64,000 nt of DNA, from the NCBI GenBank assembly GCA_946902875.1, contig OX336342.1:14997523-15061522 (forward strand). Reading direction: 5' to 3'. Shown here one piece after another: positions 48,115-58,979 of the stretch. Every line of letters begins with the position of its first letter. Position 1 is the first letter of the stretch. A model generated the notes under the pieces. The model ran no database searches and was not told the DNA's origin. It worked only from the letters and a program-made list of their open reading frames with translations. The DNA comes from Nematopogon swammerdamellus (lineage: Eukaryota; Arthropoda; Insecta; Lepidoptera; Adelidae). The translations under genes and the position numbers were made by a program.

Positions 48115-51100
48115 AATATATACGTAATATGGACGGTCCCTTGTGCAATGTGCAATGGGTAACAACACGCCCATTATTAGGGTTTCGTAGCCACCGACAC
48201 TGGCAGGAACCTTTATAAAATCGGTCAGGTGTCTGTCTATCCGTCCTACTGTCGGTCTCTGTAACAGCCCTCATCGATTCGAGCTATCTTCTTGAAACTT
48301 TACTGTTTATAGATTCCCAGGAAGGTGCAAAATTTCATGTGTAAACTACGTCAGGGCTCCTCTACTTTAATTAATAGGGGCTCCAAAAACTAAGTTGAAA
48401 ATAAACACAATTTTATTGATTGGAATACCAAGGAGGATATACATTGTGACACAAAAATTACACACCATACATTATTTATTACATACTTAAACATTAGTAT
48501 TCTTCATTGCACCAGTGTTCAGCCTTTAGTCTTTGGGCTGCATCCAAGAATATCAGAAACGTATTCTTTCTTTAGTACGTAACAAAATGTATACCTGTTC
48601 ATCGCTCGGAGGCTCCACCCCAAGAGTAGTAAGCACACGTTTGAACAGTTCATCTTCCATCGCTGCGACGGACTCCTCGGAAATAGCCACAAGTGGAACA
48701 CCCTCCGACGCGGGATCAAAACCTTCAGCTTCTTGGTCCAGAGCTACTTCTTCTAGGCATTCTGCTAACCAGAGCAATGCTTCCGACATGTCTGTGAAAT
48801 TCGAGAACAGCGTTATCATTTTCCTTCACCATATTGAAAGTTGGAGAGGCGTATGTCAAGCAGTGGACGCATAAACGCTGACTGCTTGTATTGAAGAAAT
48901 TTTCTTGTAAATTTTGATTAAATTCACACTAACAGTGTTAAATTAGTGTTGTACACAAAGTTGACTGCAACAAATTACATTCTACAATAAGTGAACGCAC
49001 TGAAGGAAAGGTCGGTTGAAACGGCTATTTAAATAGTTCATGTTTTCCGTCCAGTTCAGTGTAACCAGCACGATCGAAGGGAAGCATTGACATGACACCT
49101 AGTTCACCAAGGTGTTATGGGCTAACATCACGGATGTAGTAGGTGATGTAGCCTACCGTATAAGTTTAAAAAAAATTAAGTGCCTTCCGCACTGCAAAAG
49201 ATTTTTTTTTATAAATACGAGTAATAAGCAAAGAATGATTTGATACCTTACTGAAAAACCGGCCAAATGCGAGTTTGCCTGCCTCGAGCACCGAGGGTTC
49301 TGTAGCACTATTATATTTTGTTCTTTTACGTTAGAATGTGCACTATACTCATAATCACACCAGATTAGACGCTTTTATCTATTACCGTTTTTACGACAAA
49401 GAAAAAACCAAAAACTTTGAAAAAAAAAACGTTTCTTGCATCGGGAACCCCATTAAGTTTTCCTTTTTGTAAATTTTTTTTTTCTTAGGATATCCGCCAT
49501 AATACGCTATCACATCGTCTGTGAACATAACCGGCTACCTATTACAGCCCTTTAAAGGTCGGACAGATAGCATAGGCTTCTGTATGGATACGGAACCCTG
49601 AAAATGTTAAAGAAAGACCAGTGACTCACCTTTTTCAACAGCTTCTATAAGATTCTTCGCGATTTCCGTTCCAGACGCGACTCTTACGGTTTTTGGTCCT
49701 TTGCTCTTTTGTCTCGGTTTAATCGGCTTGTTTCTCCTTTGCAACTTCACGGGTTGCGGAGTTCTGGAGTCGATATCGCCGTCGGAGCCACTCTCACTGC
49801 TGCTGTCATCTGAACCACTAGATCTACCTACAATGTCAAAGAATTTTGTATACCTTACATACTTATACGTACGTATAATGATATGTCAAGGAATGTTAAG
49901 TATTAACTTGCTATCCATCAAACTCTCTTATAACAAGAAAATATTACATAATGCTTAAACATAAAAGTGTAATTAATCACGTGTTTTCTTCTGAAAAAAT
50001 AATTAAATTAGCATTTAACAAAACTTAAATTAGGTACCCTTCTGATGTTTCAGTAAAGATTGTTTTCTATATTTGAAATTACATTTTTTTTTTAAACATT
50101 AATGGGAGGCGTATATCATTCCAGAATTGAGAGGCAGCATAATATCGGACGGAGCCCTCAAGCCCCATGGTGCTTGGGAATGATAAGGAGTGTGCCAGCA
50201 CCCCTTGTGTTAAACCTATGGCTAGGACACACACACAAATTACAGTGTCACAGTAATTTGTAGTGAGATAAAACCAAGGCATCCATAGACGTATAAAGGA
50301 AGGCATCCGATAAAATATGTTGCCACGAGTCAAATTACCCTCAGTTTCAAATTTGAAAATAATATCTGATTTTTTTTATTTATATACACTTCAAATTTCA
50401 ACTACTGTCTATATCTACTTCGAGTTTTTTTCAAGATTTCGAGTGCATTCCACTCTAGGAACTGAAACATTATTGAAATATGTTAGGATTCAACCGACCT
50501 ATTTTACTGACTTGAGCCTTAGTTCCTAGAATCATGGAAACTTCTTTATTTGTATTGAAAGCTAAGCAAATATTATTTCTCTATGGTCGTTGACCACACC
50601 CATACTCTATCACATACACACCATTGACGATTCGCTTCTACAATATTCGATACGATTCATAATGTAAAAGAGGAGTAATTTTATTATTTTAATTTAATCA
50701 AAGCAATTACAATAAATATAATTTGACTAAGTGACGTTTTTGAGAACATGCTTGAAAACATATGTACATATATTCACGTACGACCGAATGTCCATGGGCG
50801 TCTTTAGAAACCTTATAAGCGGCTAGGCGCCACATGTCGCGCTTTCTATAAAAAAAAAGGGGTTTTCCCTCAAACGGGAATAGAAAATTTGTATGCTTTG
50901 GTATGTAAGTACAAGTATTTTTTAGTATACTAGCATGTGACTACAGCGGCTTTAGGACTAAATCTCTATGAATAAGATATTGTATTACATTGTACCTTTT
51001 TCCTGCAGCTTCGTTCACTTTGTGGTACCGTAGTGCGATCTGTTATTCAAATTAAATCTCTGACAAAAAGAAAGCTTACGTAGAAGAGAGCTTTTTAGCT

Positions 51101-54100
51101 TTTTTGCTGTATTCACAGTTTCGCCAGTATTGCAGTACTTATTATGTACACAGTCAGTCAGCGCTAAACATTTACAAACATTTATAGAACTTTGTCATTA
51201 TTTATTATCCACTGAACTCTATACATAGACGGTATATTATTTCTCTATGACTCTATAAGATTCCATTATACAAGGTTGAACTGACCATTCCTTGTCAGTC
51301 CAGTCCTTGCATACAAGCATAATAGAGGTCAGTGTATATATACACGTCCCAATAAACACTCAAGGTCTTATAAAATTGCATCTTCACTATGATCAGACTG
51401 TTCGTAGATATCTTTATTTAAACTTCAATACCTGAATTGATATCCGATTTCTTGGATCTCTTCTTGCGGCACTCTTTTTTATCTTGAACAATGCCAAGTT
51501 CCAAAAGTCTGTCAACCAGCCGATGTTTGGACCTCTTCAAGGGCATTCTGTTGATTATGGCTCCCATTGGATCTGTGAAAGGGAAATTATTATATGGTGT
51601 TTATTTTCTACAATACTTAAGTTGGAGTTGGAGTATTCATTTATTTATTGTTACAATTTACCACCGCATATGCATAATAAATGTTACAACTTTTCGTCGT
51701 CAAAATTATGTTTAAATCACAATAACAATGAAAAAAAAACTAAAATTAACACCTATTAAATAAAAAAAAATTCATCCATCTCCGCCGGCTAACTCCCCCA
51801 CCGTACCCAAAACACTAGCCGCGTTGCCCCTTTGAATCTCCAGCCCTATTCGCTGGAGAAAAAAAGATTTGACGCGGCGGTCGCCCAACTTTTCTATTAA
51901 CAACTTTCCGAGCTATGTCAGTACATTATCCTATCTTTATCTCTATCTTCTCTATCTATATCTCTCTCTATCTTCACTATCTCTATCTCTACATATCTTC
52001 TCTATCTCTATCTCTATCTCTTCTTCTCTATCTCTTCTTCCCTATCCCTACTCCCTATCCCTACTTATAAAAGGGATCGTCTGTATGCATGTATGTATGT
52101 ATGTTTGAGACAAACTCCGGAACCACTGAAAAGATTTTGATGCAGTTTGCACCAATGTAATGAGTAGTTCTTGAGGCTCACTATAGGCTATATACCTTCA
52201 CGCTAAATAGCCTTAGGGCTGAGCAGTATCAAAGAAAGTATATTATGAACGGAATTTAGTCTCGAATGGTCGTAATAGATGGCGTTAGCAGTTCTGTTGC
52301 GTTTCGTTGGAGTATACCGCGAGCTAAGCCGTGGGCAAAAGCTAGTATAATATACGCTGATTTTCCTTGGGCTATAATGGTCATAATATTATTATAAATA
52401 AACAAAACAAAATAAATTACCTTAAATTACGTATCCTCTAATCTGACCAAACCCATCTGTAGACCCCATTCCATTATTCCATGTATGTTCTTATCCATTA
52501 CCTAGACCAGCGGTTTCCAAAAGCTGTTCCGCTGAACCCTGGGGTTCCGTGGGTTACAGCCGGGAAAAGCACAAAACGCTCTCACTAATCAAAAACGTGT
52601 AAGTAATATGTTTTTTTGACGTGATAACGTCACGTCTTATAAATTGATGAACACCGGCTGCACGCACGAAAAAGTGTCACGTTCCATCTGAGCCTGTGTG
52701 TGCAAGCGAGAGCGCGTAACAAGCGATAGAGAGGCACAATCGGCCCAAGCGTCGGCTTGTACACATTTATCTCTCTGGTTCTAAAGTACCAGGGCAGCAG
52801 AAATTAAGAGGTTACTCGTACCATAATATATTAAGCGCATCTGGCCTGTCGGAAAATATTTCAAATTTAGAATATTCCCAGTAGTCTTACCACTTTATGA
52901 CGTTATCACGTAAAACTATCGTCCGTAAACCGACTTTACAGACAACCAATTTTTTTTAAATTTTAAACTATAGTCTTGCTATTCAAATCAAACATGATAA
53001 TCCGCCAACTATTTAGTATTAAAACTTAGGTATAGGTCACATAAATTTAGTTGTTATGTTCACAATAGCTAATTAACTTTTTAATTGACTTGGTGTTCCG
53101 GCAACTGAAGGACAATCATTTAGGGTTCCGCCAACAGAAGGACGATCATTTAGGGTTCCGTCAACAGAAGGACGATCATTTAGGGTTCCGCCAACAGAAG
53201 GACGATCATTTAGGGTTCCGCCAACAGAAGGATGATCATTTAGGGTTCCGCCAACAGAAGGACGATCATTTAGGGTTCCGCCAACAGAAGGACGATCATT
53301 TAGGGTTCCGCCAACAGAAGGACGATCATTTAGGGTTCCGTAGCCGAAAATAATTGGGAACCGCTGACCTAGACTATCGCCGTCGGCGGAAAGCTATTGT
53401 TCCGTACCGCTGAAGGCCGGGAAGACTGGAGAAAAATTGGAGAGGCGTATTTCCAGCAGTAAACGCTGACTGAATGACTGACTGACCTAGATAGACTATG
53501 AAAAAGGATTCGACCGGGTGCCTATAAGAAGGGTGCCTATATTTTGTACATTGTGGGGCCGATACTTTAAAAGAATAGCCCCACTGCATTTCTCCCCGTG
53601 TATGTCGTAAAAGGCGACTAAGGGATATGACTCCCTTCTAATATTACTAGGTGGTAGGGTTTAGCCCGCCCGGTTTGGTACCACCGCACTGAATGAAAGG
53701 TCGGTCGAAACGGCTATGTAAATAGTTTGTGTTTTCCGTCCAGTTCAGTGTAGCCGGCACGACTGAAGGGAAGCACTGACGTGGCACCAAGTTCACCTGG
53801 TGTTATGGGCTGACATCACGGACGTTGTAGGTGATGTAGCCAACCGTGTCAGTTTCCATAAAAAAAAAAGAAGACTTTTAAACCGGAACATTTTGGTATA
53901 CGAGGAAAACTTCACACCTGGCTTTCTGATTTTCTCACCAATAGAACACTTAAAGTGAGAGTGGTGATGAGCTCTCCGAGAATAGGCCTGTCCACAGCGG
54001 ACTCCCCCAAGGTTCGGTCATCGGACCAATTGCCTTCGGTATTTACCTAACGGGATTTCAAACGATCCTACAGATGATGTACCCTATTTGCTGACGACGC

Positions 54101-57100
54101 AAAATCTCCGGAACCCACTCACGCAGTACCATGACATACAGAATGAAATTGACCGAATTACCACATGGACGCAAGACTGGTTAATGACACTCAACGTGGA
54201 AAAATGTACCATCCTTCATATAGGAAAAGAAAACCCAACAAATACACCATTATGGGGAATGCTTTAAACAGTGTGAAGACACAAAGAGATATGGGTGTCA
54301 CAATCACGAAGATTTAAAATGAGAGACACACATTATATTACTATAGTGAAGAAAGCAAACTCATTGCTGTAGGTGTAAAATAAATAAAGCTTTCTCCATA
54401 TAACCCCTGAGCTTTTCCTAAAGCTTTATAAAACCTACGTCCGACCTATGCTAGAGTATGCATACCAGATTTGGGGTCCCAACTTCAAGAAGGATATTGA
54501 CCTGCTGGAACGAGTACAACGTAGAGCTACAAAAATGCCGACAACACTGAAAAATAAGAGATCCAGATAGATAACCTTGGCTTGAGCACTCTGCAAGAAC
54601 GAAGAGTACGGGGAGATCTCATTGAAACATTTAAAATTCTGAATGCCTATTACAACCAGAAGGCAGCCCTGCTCGACACTGCAAGCATCGTCCGGAGGTT
54701 TCTCACTTTGGAACCCGACCATCGGTAGCCTGGGTTCGCCCCGCCGCGCGCCGCCGGTGGTGGAAACTCCGTTTATTTCTATGCTTATTAATTTTAGATT
54801 TTAAGTTGTTTGTTAATGTGTAAAATTAATATAAGAAAAAACGTGTAAATAAATGAATAAAAAATAATCCCATACCTAACCACCTGCATGGACGCACAGT
54901 TTTACAGAGATCTACGAATGATAGAGCAACGCACGTTCATGATAATAAAACAAGAATCTTTACCGCTAGTGTGACCGTACTGTTCCCACATACTCCTCAG
55001 AACTTCGTCTTCTTCTTCTGTGAATTCAACAGGAACCTTCTCGCGAGCGTTGCTTTTCTTAGTCGGAGCTCGGAAGATAAGACCGAGCTCCTTTAGCTTC
55101 TTGATCACTCCTCTTCTCGTTCTGGTCTGGTCGATCAGGTTCTCTTGGATCCAGTCAATTACATCTGAAAAATTAATGAGTAACATGTTAGAGCAGTGCT
55201 GGGATACATAGGATTCACTCGAAGTCTATTTCGCGTGAAGTTTTCTCGCTTGCTATCTCGTTCTCGTTTATTCACTCGCACCCTTGACATCTGCCTCTCA
55301 CGCTTCTATGTCGAGTGAGTTCACCTTTTGATATAGATCAATTCCCTAGGAATAGACCCGGTGTCCATTAAAAAGTATCAATGAGGTACGTAATATATTA
55401 TCTAATATATCGGTGAAGAAACTTATTGTAGAATGCAATATCTCTAAGTCGACCTTGTACACAACAACATTTTCATGTCATACAGCATTTTGCGCGAAAT
55501 TTATTGGAGCACACTGGGAGTTGGAAGCTCCGGCCTCCAGAATTAGTGGCAGGTGCTTTAACTACTAGGATATCCATCAGCTATCTCCTGCATGGATACA
55601 TTCAATAATGGCATTGTTACTGACCTTGGTCAGTCTGCGGATTCTTTTGATTCTCCATATAAAGCTGTCGAAGCTCTTCTTCCTGTTCCTCTGTCCAGGT
55701 TCCAGGCTTTCTGAAACGCAGTTAAAAGTCTCATTCCTACATGTTATTGAGTTGTTGCAGCAGTAGGTTGAAGGCAAACATGGCAAGGTAATTTGTATAC
55801 GACCGTTTTTTTCACAACTCCCAAGCTTGTTGATAATTTAGGATTATAAAGCTAATGTCTGTGATATGATAACACTAGGGAGTGCCATGCCCAAGACAAA
55901 ACGCCCATTATGATATCAGATGCTGTCATCGAGATGCAAATATTTAGGAAAACAGAGTGTGGAAAGACCTCTCAGCCCCCGCCAGGTAGGAAGACGACAT
56001 CCGGTACATTGGAGGACTATTGGAGAGGCTTATGAATGTTAAGCAGTGAACATTAAAATGCTGACTAACGGACCGAATGCTGTCAAAATAAGGCAGACTT
56101 GGTTAAAACAGGAGACAGATGCACACTCACACACTATGTGTGTGTGAATATACAATCGGGGTGGGCAAACTATTATAACAAGGGAGCCATATCAAGTAAG
56201 GCAAGAAGACAGCTGCTATCTACTGCATGACAATAGGTACGTATACACGGCGACGCTCACATTCGACACTAGCCTCGACATTAGTCTCACTGGCATCTTA
56301 ACGATAAGCAATTTGTATGTAGACATCAAGTTCTAGAGCAGTATCAGTCCTAGTGTATTTACTGAATGACAAGCAAAGCGACATCGACATTTCCTGTCTA
56401 TTACGGCAACCGTGATACTGACATTTAAGCCAAACTTGGTGTTACAACGCTGTATAAACGGCGACACTCAGTGTCGACACCGAGTATCGAGTGTTAAGTG
56501 TCGCCGTCTATAATGACCGTGCCGAGGTGAACGGAAAAATTAGTTTTCAAGTTAACATTTCTCATAAGAAATACATGGAAAAATACAATCATATTAGGAA
56601 CTTACGATTCGGAATTGTCGTACTTGATGTATCCAACCTGAATTTCTTTTGCCTCTTGAGCCTTCTTCCAGAAGAGCAGTTCCAAAAACAATTTAGGCTC
56701 AGTAGACGCCGCTTCCGCGAATTTCCTTAATATAAATATCGCAAACTTCTCCAGCTCCTGAAACAATTTTGTGATCGAAAAATGAGATAAACAATATTTT
56801 TCGCATCACTCTAATGAGAACCGGCATAAGACGTCACCTATATCTTAGAAAATCGCCGAGAAAAAAAAAAATAAGTAGAGGCGCCGCCGTGTCCTACAAT
56901 ATAATTCACAAATTCTTACATAACGAATTTATACCAGCCACCCAACTTCCGTGCGACTTTGTTGCCCTAATCCCTTATCAATAGATTTTTCCTCAAATCC
57001 ATAGACATAGGCATTGTCTTTACACAGGCTAGATCTAGGATCAGAACCTAGGCTTATGAAGTATCTACCTAAATGACTTCTTGTGAAAGGCCTACTCATA

Positions 57101-58847
57101 TATTATGCAAAGAGCAAAACATTCTAAAGATCGTAGTTGGCAGAAGAAAAAGAGAAATATTACTAGTAAATCGGATATCTCACTTTGTACTGAGGTTCCT
57201 TGAGAGCGAGTACTCTCTGGAATACTCTGAATAGAGTAGCCTGGTACATCATGGCGGGCAGTCCGCTGTCCCACGCGATGCGGTGTAGAAGTTTCACAGC
57301 GCAGTGGTTCGTGTACGGCAGATTCTTATCGAACCTTTCGAGAAGGTACGTGCAGGCACTTGCCACTCGTGGGTGACTGAATCTGTCATGAAATTAGGCT
57401 TTTTAAGAAAACACCTCTTTCCATCAGTAAAATATTAAATTTGTTTGTAGCGATGCTGGTCTTATATAGGAGAGTAAAATTTTACATGTTTCCACATCTC
57501 TCTCTATGATATACAGAGTGTTGTAACGGTCAGTACATTAATTTTGCCAGTGTAATCCTCATGTTTTTGCGAGACAAAAAAGTAAATACAGTTTTTCTAT
57601 AAAGTGTCTAGTTTTCGAGATATAAATTTTTGAAATTTATGTTCTCGTCAAGTGTAATTTAACGCGCGTGGGGTAAGGGCGCTAGCGCGGGAACGGTCGG
57701 GGTGGAAAAACTCGCGCTGCGCCGCGCCGCCGCCGCGCGTCTCCTCGCTCCACGCACTCTTCCTTGCTCGCTCTCTCACCGCGCGCCTTTCATTTCCACG
57801 TTCGTGCGGAACATTATATAGATCCTTTTTACACTAAATTAATCAATTAGTTTGTATGAAAACTGTAACTTTTTATTTAAAGGGAATTCCGAAAAAAGTT
57901 ATTTGACTTTTTTGTTCCTATTGATCCCAATAATCATTTCCCAAATTTAATGTAGTGGCCGTTACAACACCCTGTATAGGTACGATACGGTCGATTTCCC
58001 CACCTTCGGTTAAATTGTAGCTGGCGGTAAAATCCTGTCGACAGTATGAAACATGTAAATTTAACCAACAGATAAATTACTTAAACAGAGGCGGCGAATC
58101 GGCCCTAGGTCAGCGTAAGTATGTAGATAAGTACGTAAATCGTACATTTTTGAATTCAAAAGCCGGTCAGCGTAAGTATGTAGATAAGTAAGTAAATCGT
58201 ACATTTTTGAATTCAAAAGCAGGTCAGCGTAAGTATGTAGATAAGTACGTAAATTGTACCTATGTTTTGAGAATTTTAAATGAGAATTTTTCCCGCTTCT
58301 CACGCTAGGTTTCTGTAAGGTTCACTGCTCAGCCCCTTGGAGAAATAATGTCATGATACGGTCCGAGATATGCTAGATTTCGTTATTGAAACTACATGTA
58401 AATCCGTTCAGCAGTTTTAGAATTTACCCTATAATAATATTTTAAAAATAATAGAGTTCATATTATAATTTGTAGTTATTATTTGCAAAATGTTTTCACT
58501 CACCGCGTCGCGAAATCTGAGAACTGGAACTCAGTTTCTGTTATGGTGGCCGTGGGTCCCTCTTCCTCTTCTTCGTCTATGGGTAGAAGTGCGGTATTAG
58601 AAGGTTATAGGTAGACTATATTCACTATTGTATATACGAGTATATATACATCCACGCGAGAAAAAAACAATTAACTTAGCGCGAGTGGCGTTATATAGAT
58701 AGATAGGTAGATAGAGTGTAACTTGGAGGTCAAGGACGGAAAAAGGAGATACAACGTTTAACCAAGTTGAACAAAACATTAAAGGGCATTTCTAACCTTC
58801 TTCATTTTCGTCATCTTCTGGGTTGACTTCCGGCTCAGCTGCAGTAT
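46654..58847 (-). CDS. timeout: timeout (TIMELESS homologue), C-terminal half, eleven exons
   Basis: Exons (58797-58847, 58504-58576, 57184-57376, 56606-56757, 55625-55710, 54964-55164, 51432-51572, 49630-49827, 48595-48791, 47418-47853, 46654-46784) all have GT/AG borders and matching phase, giving about 619 codons to the stop. Diagnostic blocks: PGTWTEEQEEELRQLY; the TIMELESS C-terminal repeats DVIDWIQENLIDQTRTRRGV and NRMPLKRSKHRLVDRLLELG; ALLWLAECLEE; LGVEPPSDEQ-EIYWRIP; and an acidic/basic tail ending NDDSD. This fits TIMELESS/timeout (fork-protection partner of Tipin; nuclear, DNA replication and checkpoint; a light-input role is reported in Drosophila) rather than circadian tim. N-terminal exons must lie further right; none is recognised up to 64 kb. 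Confidence 0.93.
47275..47395. repeat. (TTG)n-led dispersed repeat fragment
   Basis: (TTG)n is followed by TTTGCTGCCCAGCCTCTTGG and GACCTCAAGACGGTCCG, another common lepidopteran retroposon end. It lies in the last timeout intron. Confidence 0.5.
47418..47853 (-). CDS. timeout: timeout exon
   Basis: 436 nt beginning EIYWRIPSSLPFATLRTRRE (the conserved FWRIP block), then a long acidic, probably disordered, tail. Confidence 0.92.
47940..48114 (-). repeat. LINE 3' tail with a 29-nt poly-G run
   Basis: It carries the same tail as at 44110-44260 (GGCCGGCATGGCATTCGC on the minus strand). It is followed by an uninterrupted G run at 48086-48114, expanded from the ACTTGGGGGG of other copies. Confidence 0.7.
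48595..48791 (-). CDS. timeout: timeout exon
   Basis: 197 nt encoding ALLWLAECLEEVALDQEAEG and LFKRVLTTLGVEPPSDEQ, matching the conserved LLWLQNCL and LLRKLGVRPP blocks of TIMELESS. Confidence 0.92.
48990..49175 (+). mobile_element. tRNA/5S-like SINE, 3' half
   Basis: Contains CGCACTGAAGGAAAGGTCGG, GTGTTATGGGCTAACATCAC and TGTAGCCTACCGTATAAG, the shared 3' half. The 5' half is missing. Confidence 0.65.
49250..49610. repeat. AAGTGCGAG-type repeat copy
   Basis: AAAAACCGGCCAAATGCGAG at one end and GTATGGATACGGAACCCTG at the other match the 4.5-kb repeat layout. The interior has diverged. Confidence 0.55.
49630..49827 (-). CDS. timeout: timeout exon
   Basis: 198 nt encoding a Ser/Asp-rich stretch (SGSDDSSSESGSDGD), a basic stretch, then TEIAKNLIEAVEKG. 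Confidence 0.85.
50775..50860 (+). repeat. LINE 3' tail fragment
   Basis: GACCGAATGTCCATGGGCG and GGCGCCACATGTCGCGC match the 15.4-kb copy. Confidence 0.65.
51432..51572 (-). CDS. timeout: timeout exon
   Basis: 141 nt encoding KRSKHRLVDRLLELGIVQD and a Lys/Arg-rich end. A 3.4-kb intron (with the hAT element) separates it from the previous exon. Confidence 0.92.
51935..52075. repeat. pyrimidine-rich simple repeat
   Basis: Irregular (CTAT)n/(CTCT)n runs. The Leu/Ser/Tyr-rich ORF over them is an artefact of composition. Confidence 0.8.
52080..52345. repeat. retroposon-like fragment with Helitron-like end
   Basis: A (GTAT)n tract near 52088 leads into sequence ending CGTGGGCAAAAGCTAGTATA, similar to the termini at 41400 and 62394. 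Confidence 0.4.
52508..53366. mobile_element. non-autonomous hAT element, 859 bp
   Basis: An exact 8-bp target duplication ACCTAGAC (52500-52507 and 53367-53374) brackets 13-bp TIRs CAGCGGTTTCCAA / TTGGGAACCGCTG, the hAT hallmark. No transposase is present. It carries a 30-bp minisatellite near its right end. It lies in the 3.4-kb timeout intron. Confidence 0.95.
53098..53343. repeat. 30-bp minisatellite inside the hAT element
   Basis: About eight tandem copies of GGGTTCCGCCAACAGAAGGA plus CGATCATTTA. The first copy is divergent and the others nearly identical, with single-base variants. As the period is a multiple of three it stays open in frame, giving FRQQKDDHLG repeats. Confidence 0.95.
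53545..53868 (+). mobile_element. RTE-like fragment fused to SINE 3' half
   Basis: GTGGGGCCGATACTTTAAAAG and TCGTAAAAGGCGACTAAGG run into CTAGGTGGTAGGGTTTAGCC and the rest of the SINE 3' half, ending CCATAAAAAAAAA. The tRNA-like and 5S-like parts are absent. Confidence 0.7.
53869..54850 (+). pseudogene. CR1/L2-like LINE reverse transcriptase, decayed
   Basis: Across frames: LHTWLSDFLTNRTLKVRVV, a degraded ADDAK box, LKLYKTYVRPMLEYAYQIWG and KKDIDLLERVQRRATKM. Many stops and frameshifts are present, and an AATAAATGAATAAA tail follows. It lies in a timeout intron. Confidence 0.82.
54964..55164 (-). CDS. timeout: timeout exon, TIMELESS C-terminal repeat
   Basis: 201 nt encoding IDQTRTRRGVIKKLKELGLI and the second FTEEEDEVLRSMWEQYG block. 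This is the most diagnostic exon. Confidence 0.95.
55625..55710 (-). CDS. timeout: timeout exon
   Basis: 86 nt encoding the WTEEQEEELRQLYMENQ block typical of TIMELESS. Confidence 0.92.
55800..56600. other. timeout intron, nothing firmly recognised
   Basis: Contains a short imperfect repeat of GGCGACACTC/GTGTCGACAC near 56455-56505 and no coding signal on either strand. Confidence 0.45.
56606..56757 (-). CDS. timeout: timeout exon
   Basis: 152 nt encoding KFAIFILRKFAEAASTEPKL and FLELLFWKKAQEAKEIQ. It ends in phase 2. Confidence 0.9.
57184..57376 (-). CDS. timeout: timeout exon
   Basis: 193 nt encoding ASACTYLLERFDKNLPYTNH, CAVKLLHRIAWD and LFRVFQRVLA, a helical TIMELESS segment. Confidence 0.9.
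57513..57975. mobile_element. 463-bp MITE with 17-bp TIRs
   Basis: ACAGAGTGTTGTAACGG at the left and CCGTTACAACACCCTGT at the right, one mismatch apart, flanked by AT. The interior has a GC-rich core and no ORF of note. It lies in the intron between two timeout exons. Confidence 0.8.
58108..58275. repeat. three-copy tandem repeat, 57-bp unit
   Basis: GGTCAGCGTAAGTATGTAGA begins copies at 58108, 58165 and 58222. They are nearly identical, the third truncated. Confidence 0.92.
58504..58576 (-). CDS. timeout: timeout exon
   Basis: 73 nt encoding an acidic run and GPTATITETEFQFSDFAT. The donor is GTGAGTG. Confidence 0.85.
58797..58847 (-). CDS. timeout: timeout exon (first in window)
   Basis: 51 nt, an acidic segment TAAEPEVNPEDDENEE. 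It enters in phase 1, so coding sequence precedes it upstream. Confidence 0.8.
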
Positions 58848-58979
58848 CTGCAGCAAAAAAAAAAACAAATTAAACACGTTCCATTTTGATAGCCTGACAC
58901 AGAGAAAGCTTAGCCAACTTGCACTAAAAATGTTTCGTTTATTAAAATTAGCATTAAGGTTGTTAGTATTGTACAACAA

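Noticed and set aside
53098..53343. CRISPR-like array
   Set aside because: Units are head to tail with no unique spacers, within a eukaryotic DNA transposon.
53090..53353. Repeat protein of FRQQKDDHLG units
   Set aside because: It is produced by the 30-bp minisatellite inside the hAT element; no promoter or non-repeat coding sequence.
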